DNA of 63,203 nt from Paenibacillus mangrovi (lineage in GTDB: Bacteria > Bacillota > Bacilli > Paenibacillales > Paenibacillaceae), in assembly GCF_022898935.1 (NCBI RefSeq), contig NZ_JALIRP010000018.1, forward strand, positions 1-63,203, written 5' to 3'. The first letter of the stretch is position 1. Each line of letters opens with the position of its first letter. Position numbers and translations under genes: made by a program. This document shows positions 17,089 to 24,466 of the stretch, piece by piece. The notes below the pieces were generated by a model, which saw only the letters and a list, made by a program, of their open reading frames with translations, did not search any database and was not told the origin of the DNA.

Positions 17089-18027
17089 CTACTGAACCTG
17101 TAACATGCGCTCTAAGGAAATGCGGGCTTGATCTGCAACAACAGGCGGCACATAGATCTGCGGCTTCATGGTTTCCAGACACTTCACCAATTTTTTGAGA
17201 TTGTTCACTTTCATGTTCGGGCATACAAGATACTTTGTAGCAAAACGGAAAGTCTTGTTCGGACTGTCCAGACGAAGCTGGTATCCTGTTCCATCCTCCG
17301 TACCCACGATAAATTCCTGGCAGTCGGATTTTTTGCAGTAATCAATAATCGCAGTGGTGCTTCCTACGAAATCCCCCATCGCGACAACTTCAGGGCGGCA
17401 TTCCGGATGAACCACAAACTGGGCGTTTGGATGTTTGGCTTTCATCTCAACCACGTCTTTGACGGTCAGCATATCATGAGTATTGCAGTATCCTTCCCAA
17501 ATAATCATTTTCTTGTCGGTATGCTGCTGCACATAATGCCCGAGATTTTTATCCGGCACCCAGATGATTTCGTCACAGTCCAAAGACTGGATCACCCTTA
17601 CAGCGTTCGCGGAAGTACAGCAAATATCCGTTTCCGCTTTGACGTCGGCCGATGAATTGATATATGTGACAACCTTGGCATTGGGATGCTGAGCTTTAAG
17701 CTTCCGGAGACCGTCTACGTTCACCATATCCGCCATTGGACATCCTGCACGTTCATCCGGAATGAGAACCGTTTTGTTAGGCGCCAAGATTTTGGCGCTT
17801 TCCCCCATAAAATGTACGCCGCAGAATACGATGGTTTCCGCATCGGTTTGCGCCGCTTTTTGGGCAAGTAAAAAGGAATCGCCACGGAAATCAGCAACCT
17901 CCTGAATTTCATCCCTCTGATAATAATGAGCAAGGATAATAGCGTTTCTTTCTTTTTTAAGCTGCATCAGCTTCTCTGTTAATTCCCGTTTTTGTTCCTC
18001 TTTATGCTGCAGCGCAAGAGCTTCCAC
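17089..18027 (-). CDS. nadA: quinolinate synthase
   Basis: Condenses iminoaspartate with dihydroxyacetone phosphate to quinolinate, using a [4Fe-4S] cluster. The three expected ligands are visible in FCGVHFMGESAKIL, VVHPECRPEVV and LVCPNMKVNNL. Start choice: a GTG at 18027 has AAAAGGAG 8-10 bases upstream (312 residues), whereas the longer reading from GTG 18060 has none. It leads the nadA-nadB-nadC cluster and has its own sigma-A promoter. Control by an NAD-responsive repressor would be expected, but I saw no recognisable site. Confidence 0.95.
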   Translation of the reverse strand: MEALALQHKEEQKRELTEKLMQLKKERNAIILAHYYQRDEIQEVADFRGDSFLLAQKAAQTDAETIVFCGVHFMGESAKILAPNKTVLIPDERAGCPMADMVNVDGLRKLKAQHPNAKVVTYINSSADVKAETDICCTSANAVRVIQSLDCDEIIWVPDKNLGHYVQQHTDKKMIIWEGYCNTHDMLTVKDVVEMKAKHPNAQFVVHPECRPEVVAMGDFVGSTTAIIDYCKKSDCQEFIVGTEDGTGYQLRLDSPNKTFRFATKYLVCPNMKVNNLKKLVKCLETMKPQIYVPPVVADQARISLERMLQVQ

Positions 18028-18130
18028 CAGCGACCCACTCCTTTTTATGAAGTCATACACGACAAATATATTTGTGAAAATTCTCTCAAAGTTGGGTGTC
18101 CAAGCTTCGAGGGTTTTTCAGTTACCAACT

Positions 18131-18159
18131 AATGTACACAAGGTTTCTCGGACTGTCAA
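18131..18159 (-). promoter_or_regulatory. nadABC promoter (sigma-A)
   Basis: -35 TTGACA (18154-18159), 17-bp spacer, -10 TACATT (18131-18136), about 100 bp upstream of nadA. The remaining sequence between nadA and the ftsH terminator shows nothing else that I can name. Confidence 0.65.
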
Positions 18160-18295
18160 TTGGGCACAATGATGAAGCGTAAATGGCTCAATGCATGAAA
18201 AATCCTTTTGTGGCGCCGCTTTCATGCACTCCGTTCTCATGTAATTTGTAATTCACCTAAAAAATAAAATTTGAAACTTTGAAACGGGTGACAGC

Positions 18296-18333
18296 AAAAA
18301 ACCCGGAAGACGATTGCCGTCGTCTTCCGGGTT
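18296..18333 (-). terminator. terminator after ftsH
   Basis: Minus-strand stem AACCCGGAAGACGA / TCGTCTTCCGGGTT followed by T's: a very strong hairpin. Confidence 0.95.
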
Positions 18334-18364
18334 AATTCATGATGCTATAGTTCAAGCGTATCCT

Positions 18365-20443
18365 TTAGGATATCGTTCCGGGAGGTGTGCCCCCGTTACC
18401 TTTGTTTGAATCGTCTGCCGGCGGGTTCGTTGGATCGTTCGGAATGTCCGAAGGACTCTCCGGAACTTCATTCGGAACTTCATTCGTTGGCAAATCGGAG
18501 TTATCTTCCTTGCCTTGAATGCGAACACGCACATCGCCGATCGAGTCAATGACAGGCGCGCCGTTTTCGGAGGAACCTTCGTCTTCGCCGTCGCTTGATC
18601 CGTCTTCCGACAGATATCCTTTTTCGATCAGTTCTTTGATTTGATCAAGTTCCAACGTTTCTTTCTCAAGCAGCGTATTCGCGATGAGATGAACCTCTTT
18701 GGAATGCTTGATGAGCAAATCTTTACAACGCTGATAACATTCATTGGTCATGCGCTGCATTTCCTGATCGATTTCATATGCGATTGAATCGCTGTAGTTT
18801 TGTTCATGTCCGAGATCACGGCCGAGGAATACCTGGCCTTGGGTCGAACCGAACTGCAGCGGTCCAAGCTTCTCGCTCATACCGTATTCCATAATCATGC
18901 TGCGGACAATGCCCGTTGCCTGTTGGAAGTCACTGTATGCGCCTGTGCCGATTTCACCGATGAAGATTTCCTCAGACACACGGCCGCCCAAGAGGCCTGT
19001 TACTTTATCCAGCAATTCCTGCTTGGTCACGAGCATGCGGTCTTCCTTCGGCATCATGATGACATATCCGCCGGCACGGCCGCGAGGAATAATGGTAACC
19101 TTATGCACCATATCGGCATTCTCGAGGAAGTAACCGACAATGGTATGACCTGCTTCGTGATATGCAACGATCCGTTTCTCGCGGTCACTGATCACGCGAC
19201 TGCGTTTCTCTGTACCAACGATCACACGGTCAATCGCTTCGTCGACCTCACGCATGGAGATATCCTTCCGGTTGCGGCGTGCCGCAAGCAGGGCAGCCTC
19301 GTTCATCAGGTTCTCCAGCTCCGCACCGGTAAAGCCTGTGGTACGTTTAGCCACGATATCCAGCTTAACATCCTTCGTCAGCGGCTTATTGCGTGCATGG
19401 ACTTTCAATACCGCTTCGCGGCCTTTCACGTCTGGGCGATCTACCGTAATTTGACGGTCAAAGCGTCCCGGACGCAGGAGTGCAGGATCGAGAATATCGG
19501 CGCGGTTCGTTGCTGCCACGATAATAATGCCTTCGTTGCCCCCGAAGCCGTCCATCTCTACGAGCAATTGGTTCAACGTTTGTTCGCGCTCGTCATGGCC
19601 ACCGCCAAGACCGGCGCCGCGCTGACGGCCAACCGCATCGATTTCATCGATAAAGATAATACATGGTGCGTTCTTCTTGGCGTTTTCAAACAAATCGCGC
19701 ACACGGGATGCACCAACGCCCACGAACATTTCCACAAAGTCAGAACCGGAAATGCTGAAGAAAGGAACACCAGCTTCACCAGCAACCGCACGAGCGAGGA
19801 GCGTTTTACCGGTTCCCGGAGGACCTACGAGCAGTACCCCTTTAGGAATACGTGCGCCTACTGCGGCAAATTTGCGTGGATCCTTCAGGAATTCTACGAC
19901 CTCGACGAGTTCCTGCTTCTCTTCATCGGCTCCTGCTACATCTTCAAATGTGACCCTCTTCTTCTCCTCATTATATAGACGGGCGCGGCTCTTGCCGAAG
20001 TTCATGACTTTGCCTCCGCCGCCCTGCGCCTGATTGAACAGGAAGAAGAAGAGAACGAACATGATGACCAAAGGAATCATGGAAGAAAGCAGCGTCAGCC
20101 AAATGCTATCACCCTCCATTTTCTTTTGGGTAAATTGCATGCCGGTTTTGTCGCTGGCATCCACTAATTCCTGAATCGCGGAATCTGTAGCCGGAATGTA
20201 TGTTGAGAAGCTGTCGGATTTAACTCCGTCCGGTTTTTGCTTATATTTACCATTTACGAGATAGGCGTAACCGTCAAACTGGACCGTGATTTCCTTCACA
20301 TTGCCAGCTTTGACTTCTTGCCGAAATTCATCGTATCTAGGATTATGAGCAGATTCACCGCTGCTGCTTACAAACTGGACAATGCCCACCACAACTAAAA
20401 AAAGAATCAAATAAAAACCAGAATTCCGGATGAACCGATTCAT
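18365..20443 (-). CDS. ftsH: ATP-dependent zinc metalloprotease FtsH
   Basis: Membrane-bound AAA protease for quality control and regulatory proteolysis. It has 692 residues with TM helices at about 9-27 and 115-136 around an extracytoplasmic domain. The AAA module has Walker A GPPGTGKT (207-214), Walker B IIFIDEIDA and the second region of homology ATNRADILDPALLRPGRFDR. The zinc site is HEAGH (429-433). After about residue 620 comes a long tail rich in Asp, Glu, Asn, Pro and Ser with repeated NEVP-type pieces. GGAGG precedes ATG 20443. It follows hprT, as in B. subtilis. Confidence 0.98.
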   Translation of the reverse strand: MNRFIRNSGFYLILFLVVVGIVQFVSSSGESAHNPRYDEFRQEVKAGNVKEITVQFDGYAYLVNGKYKQKPDGVKSDSFSTYIPATDSAIQELVDASDKTGMQFTQKKMEGDSIWLTLLSSMIPLVIMFVLFFFLFNQAQGGGGKVMNFGKSRARLYNEEKKRVTFEDVAGADEEKQELVEVVEFLKDPRKFAAVGARIPKGVLLVGPPGTGKTLLARAVAGEAGVPFFSISGSDFVEMFVGVGASRVRDLFENAKKNAPCIIFIDEIDAVGRQRGAGLGGGHDEREQTLNQLLVEMDGFGGNEGIIIVAATNRADILDPALLRPGRFDRQITVDRPDVKGREAVLKVHARNKPLTKDVKLDIVAKRTTGFTGAELENLMNEAALLAARRNRKDISMREVDEAIDRVIVGTEKRSRVISDREKRIVAYHEAGHTIVGYFLENADMVHKVTIIPRGRAGGYVIMMPKEDRMLVTKQELLDKVTGLLGGRVSEEIFIGEIGTGAYSDFQQATGIVRSMIMEYGMSEKLGPLQFGSTQGQVFLGRDLGHEQNYSDSIAYEIDQEMQRMTNECYQRCKDLLIKHSKEVHLIANTLLEKETLELDQIKELIEKGYLSEDGSSDGEDEGSSENGAPVIDSIGDVRVRIQGKEDNSDLPTNEVPNEVPESPSDIPNDPTNPPADDSNKGNGGTPPGTIS

Positions 20444-20556
20444 CCCCTACCTCCTCTCAAAACACTTAAATTATTTTACCATAGCCTGTCTGACCATCTC
20501 AACAGAGGTGGTATTAGCATGAACCATCGTAAAGTCCATGGGCTGGAGTATCACCA

Positions 20557-21096
20557 TTAGTGAGAATAGATTTCCGGTTTCAAGATCCCGATGTAGGGCA
20601 GGTTCCGGTAGTATTCTGCGTAATCCAAACCGTATCCAACGACAAACGCGTCAGGCAGGGTGAAGCCTGTGTAGTCCGCTTCCAGATTCACGGTGCGGCG
20701 CGCAGGTTTGTCAAACAGGGTGCATACGCACGTCGATTTGGCGTTACGGCTCTTCAGGAGCTCGATCAGATGACTGAGCGTGAGACCACTGTCGATAATG
20801 TCTTCAACGATCAGTACATCGCGCCCGTCAACAGGGACATCCAAATCCTTGATGATTTTGACGACACCCGATGATTTGGTGGATGCGCCGTAGCTCGACA
20901 CAGCCATGAAATCAAGTTCAATGGGTACTGTCATATTTTTAACCAAATCGGCCATGAAAATAAACGCACCTTTCAGTACACAAATAACCAAAGGATTGCG
21001 TCCTTCATAAACCTTGCTGAGCTCTGCTCCAAGTTCCTTAATTTTCTTCTGAATTTCTTCTTCGCTGATGAGAACTTCTTGAATATCGTTTTGCAA
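20557..21096 (-). CDS. hprT: hypoxanthine phosphoribosyltransferase
   Basis: Salvages hypoxanthine and guanine to IMP and GMP with PRPP. At 179 residues the length is normal. The PRPP motif is DVLIVEDIIDSGLTL, and CVLKGAFIFMADL is the N-terminal family signature. The start is TTG at 21096, with AGGAGG 9 bases upstream. In Bacillus, HprT is reported to cooperate with TilS to activate ftsH, and the three are adjacent here too (tilS-hprT-ftsH). Confidence 0.97.
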   Translation of the reverse strand: MQNDIQEVLISEEEIQKKIKELGAELSKVYEGRNPLVICVLKGAFIFMADLVKNMTVPIELDFMAVSSYGASTKSSGVVKIIKDLDVPVDGRDVLIVEDIIDSGLTLSHLIELLKSRNAKSTCVCTLFDKPARRTVNLEADYTGFTLPDAFVVGYGLDYAEYYRNLPYIGILKPEIYSH

Positions 21097-21143
21097 CTGA
21101 GCGAACCTCCTACGTTTATACTATGAAAGTCTTGTGGTGACAA

Positions 21144-22595
21144 TTACAGGTGCTCCACTGTCTCTGTTTCCTCCAGGCACATGTGGAGAACGGCTGTCGT
21201 CTGTGTTCCAACAGCAGCGTGTATGGAGCGCCTAACCCCCGGTATCCAGATCATGTTGCCTGAACCATCAACTAACACGGGAATGCGGGAGCGTATGGAT
21301 GGAGGTATCTTCGCGTCAATGAAAATATCTTTTACCTTTTTGCTTCCGTTTAATCCCATGACCTTCATGGTATCTCCAGGCAGCCTTGAGCGGAGTGTTA
21401 ATGGAAATATCAGCTCATCGGCATCAAATACTGCTTCAGCACAGGCCCCAGCCATGTTGGAAAAATAGCGATCATGGGGCGGCTGCATCTTCACTTTCAA
21501 CCTCTTGCCAATTTCAGGAATAAAGAGTTCCGGAACAGCAGTTTGAAGCTCGTATGTATAGCTCTTGGACTGCTCTGTCGGCTTATGCATAAACAATATC
21601 ATATCGTATTCGCGTATGCAGGCCAAGCCTCCTCCAATATCAAGGCTCCAGGTCGTGCTTTTATTCTGAACAATACCTTGGCGGATCAATTCAATCTTGT
21701 GAAAATCGGCGATTTCAATGCCTGCTGACAGATAATTTAATATTAGTTTAATCAACCTTCGTTGTAAAGCGACATGTAAGGCCAAAAAAGAAGGCGTCTG
21801 GAAGTGGAGCCCTCCATCCTTATGCTGCACCAAATCATGATATACATGATCTGCAGCCTGCTCCATGTAATCATCTTCCGCACCCGCAATATCGGCCAGT
21901 TGAACCAGCGACTGCCGGATATGACCATTATATTGCCCCAAAAAAGGCAGCACATCCAGCCGAATCGCATTTCGTCGGTACTGATTGGAGAGATTGGAAC
22001 TGTCTATAGCGTACGCATAACCGTTTTGCCTGCAAATGTTCATGATGTCCGTTTTGTATATACGTAAAAAAGGACGAATGAGTTCCACATTTTTTTCACG
22101 TCTTTTGATCTTCATGCCTTTCAGGCCTCCAAGGCCGCTGCCCCGCAGCAGATGAAGCAAAACGGTCTCCGCCTGGTCATCGGCATGATGAGCCAAGGCG
22201 ATGGATGCCGCGCCGTGCCTCTGCGCCGTTTCGTGCAAAAAAGCATATCTTTTGTCTCGCGCTGCTTCTTCAAATCCTTTACCGCTTTCCTTCATATAAG
22301 AAGGAACATCGATTCTCACCATCTCGAATGGAAGGTTCAGCTGCTGCGCCAAACTGCGGACAAGCTCTGCCTCCTGATCCGACTCCGCACGCAGCCCGTG
22401 ATGGACATGGGCGCAAATGAGGCGCAGCGGAATGTACCGATTTGAAATCTGATGGAGCACATGCAAAAGAGCCACAGAATCCGGTCCGCCGGATACTGCG
22501 ACTATGATCGTGTCATGTGGCACCCATAAGTTATGCTCTCCAGCAGTATGGAGAACATGCTCCATCAGCGTATTCAGGTCAGTCCTGCTTTCCAT
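21144..22595 (-). CDS. tilS: tRNA(Ile)-lysidine synthase
   Basis: Converts C34 of the CAU-anticodon isoleucine tRNA to lysidine, which lets it read AUA. It is a 483-residue protein of the N-type ATP pyrophosphatase family. The PP-loop is SGGPDS (35-40), followed by HVHHGLRAESDQEAELV and ALAHHADDQAETVLLHLLRG. The C-terminal substrate-binding domain ends in a region with LPGDTM and SKKVKDIFIDAKIP. GAGGGG lies 7 bases before the ATG. It is essential in most bacteria. Confidence 0.97.
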   Translation of the reverse strand: MESRTDLNTLMEHVLHTAGEHNLWVPHDTIIVAVSGGPDSVALLHVLHQISNRYIPLRLICAHVHHGLRAESDQEAELVRSLAQQLNLPFEMVRIDVPSYMKESGKGFEEAARDKRYAFLHETAQRHGAASIALAHHADDQAETVLLHLLRGSGLGGLKGMKIKRREKNVELIRPFLRIYKTDIMNICRQNGYAYAIDSSNLSNQYRRNAIRLDVLPFLGQYNGHIRQSLVQLADIAGAEDDYMEQAADHVYHDLVQHKDGGLHFQTPSFLALHVALQRRLIKLILNYLSAGIEIADFHKIELIRQGIVQNKSTTWSLDIGGGLACIREYDMILFMHKPTEQSKSYTYELQTAVPELFIPEIGKRLKVKMQPPHDRYFSNMAGACAEAVFDADELIFPLTLRSRLPGDTMKVMGLNGSKKVKDIFIDAKIPPSIRSRIPVLVDGSGNMIWIPGVRRSIHAAVGTQTTAVLHMCLEETETVEHL

Positions 22596-22680
22596 CCCAG
22601 ATCCCCTCTTCTACAGCACACCCTATGTATTGACCTCTGTTGCTTTTTTACTTCATTCACCCATTCTCTTCACAGGCATC

Positions 22681-23649
22681 TTACAGGAAGAACGCCCATA
22701 CACACGCAAGGCATACGATGATGACCGAAAGGGCAAAGGCATTAATCAGCCAGCGCGGTGTTTTGCCAGGCAGCTTGCCGACCAAAGCTGGTGTATAAAT
22801 GGTTTCCTTCCACAGCTTCAGCGCTTCCTGCGAACTGGAAAAATCCCCGCGGATCGCCCGTTTCAGCCACTCCGAATATGGCTTTAGGCTCGAACTCCGC
22901 TGAACGAGGGAAAGCAGCTGGCCCGGACTCCGGGTCTGAGGCAAGTGCTGCGAGGCAGCGTTCTTCAGCTCTTCCCCATCCAAAAGCTGTATGATCAAAA
23001 CAGCGAACGCGAACAAGTCGTAACCCTCGTCACTTGTACGGGAGCCGGCATTCCAGTATCCTCGGTCATACCACTCCGTAAACTGCTTTACGCTTCGCCC
23101 GATGGAGCTCACTCCACCATAATCAATCAGCTCCACGTGGCCGACATCGGATACCATCACGTTCTCCGGTTTTAAATCACCGAAAATAAAACCCGACCGG
23201 TGCAGCCCGCTCAGCTTCTCCAGCAGCCGCAGTCCGGTGAGGCCAATCCATTCTCGGCCGCGTTTGCGTATGAAATGATGGAGTGAGCTGCCCCGGATAT
23301 AACGCATAACGTAAAAGGGTATGTCCCCGTCCTGACCTCTAAAATCATCCACTTCCAGCAGATAGGACATGCGGGAACCGCCCTTGGACGAATCCGAAGA
23401 CTTGCGTTTGGACTGTAAAGACATCAACACATTGATCTCGGATTGAAGATCAAGCGTATCATATCCCATTTTAAGAGCATAGGGAATGCTTGAGCCTTCT
23501 TTTTGTACAAGGTATACAATCCCATTAGCACCTTTACCCAGCATACGCCGGATGACAAAACGGCCTTTGCGCCATTTTCCTGTAATGACCGTACCGGCCG
23601 GATACGCCGGGTTAGACGACGTAGTCACCGAGTATCCCGTCTCCTTCAT
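22681..23649 (-). CDS. yabT: membrane-anchored serine/threonine protein kinase, YabT-like
   Basis: A Hanks-type kinase. In B. subtilis YabT is DNA-activated, acts during sporulation and phosphorylates RecA and other DNA-binding proteins. ATG 23649 is chosen (GGGGA 8 bases upstream; 322 residues). Seen: glycine loop GKGANGIV (38-45), K60 in ALK, catalytic D158 in FGDLKPEN with Phe-Gly replacing the usual His-Arg, and DYG (176-178) for DFG. The kinase domain stops early and a basic stretch is followed by a C-terminal TM helix (about 300-320). The start overlaps yabS by 38 bases. Confidence 0.9.
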   Translation of the reverse strand: MKETGYSVTTSSNPAYPAGTVITGKWRKGRFVIRRMLGKGANGIVYLVQKEGSSIPYALKMGYDTLDLQSEINVLMSLQSKRKSSDSSKGGSRMSYLLEVDDFRGQDGDIPFYVMRYIRGSSLHHFIRKRGREWIGLTGLRLLEKLSGLHRSGFIFGDLKPENVMVSDVGHVELIDYGGVSSIGRSVKQFTEWYDRGYWNAGSRTSDEGYDLFAFAVLIIQLLDGEELKNAASQHLPQTRSPGQLLSLVQRSSSLKPYSEWLKRAIRGDFSSSQEALKLWKETIYTPALVGKLPGKTPRWLINAFALSVIIVCLACVWAFFL

Positions 23650-24352
23650 CGGTATTTCCCCGCCATGTTTGATGTTCATCTAGTGTACCATAACGGAAGA
23701 AATCAATCACCCTCATGATGGCAGGCCCCGTTGGCGTAGCCCCTTTCATCTGAAGTCGCTGAAAAAGAGATCTAAGCGTACCTGCATCCCGGGTCCAATC
23801 GCTGTCCATCACCGCATCTTCACCGCTCCGGCGTCCCGGAAAATGGAATACGGCGAGTTCGCTCACCCCTTCACGCGCCTGAAGACTAAGCATCAGATCG
23901 CGAATCGCATCCTCCACCGCACCAAGCTTCGGCTTCATACTGGCACTTGCGTCAATCAATAACGCAACCTGAAGCGGCGTCGTTTCCGTCATTTCATCGA
24001 CAACTTGAACCACCTGTGAACGCTGTGAAGGAGGCAGATCCTCTAGCGCTGGTTGCCCCAATATTTGTTTTAACTCTTTATTAACCGCTTGCTGAATAGT
24101 CTGAACCACCGTTTTGCGTGTCATCATCTGCATGGTTTGGGCAAGCTGCCCCGTGCCTACGACCTGGCTGACACCTCCTCCTGCTTTAGCGATTTCTGCA
24201 ATTTCCAGACTTCCAAGCTCGCCAATCGTTCCGTAATCTACCACCCCCGCCACGTTGACCGTAATTCCCTCCTGAAAAGCATGGGCTGCCGCCAGCACCG
24301 GGCTTGTCCCTACGTTTGAGCATCCATCTGTTATCAAAAGAATCTGCTTCAC
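23612..24352 (-). CDS. yabS: von Willebrand factor A-type protein, YabS-like
   Basis: A 246-residue protein with two vWA-like stretches. Residues about 1-45 (ILLITDGCSN) look like the back half of a vWA fold, and about 145-235 (ALLIDASASM, a DxSxS metal site) like the front half. The middle is helical, with QTIQQAVNKELKQIL. Start GTG 24352 with GGGAGG upstream. It is placed between spoIIE and yabT as in B. subtilis, where yabS is a sporulation gene of unknown role. Confidence 0.85.
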   Translation of the reverse strand: MKQILLITDGCSNVGTSPVLAAAHAFQEGITVNVAGVVDYGTIGELGSLEIAEIAKAGGGVSQVVGTGQLAQTMQMMTRKTVVQTIQQAVNKELKQILGQPALEDLPPSQRSQVVQVVDEMTETTPLQVALLIDASASMKPKLGAVEDAIRDLMLSLQAREGVSELAVFHFPGRRSGEDAVMDSDWTRDAGTLRSLFQRLQMKGATPTGPAIMRVIDFFRYGTLDEHQTWRGNTDEGDGILGDYVV

Positions 24353-24466
24353 GATCTATCATCCTCCCAAAAGTGGCATTCTCTTGCTTCTAGCATTTCC
24401 ACTTTTGAGAGATTCCAAACGTTATCATTCCTCCCCTTGTGTTTTTCGTGTCATTCGAAGGTCCTA

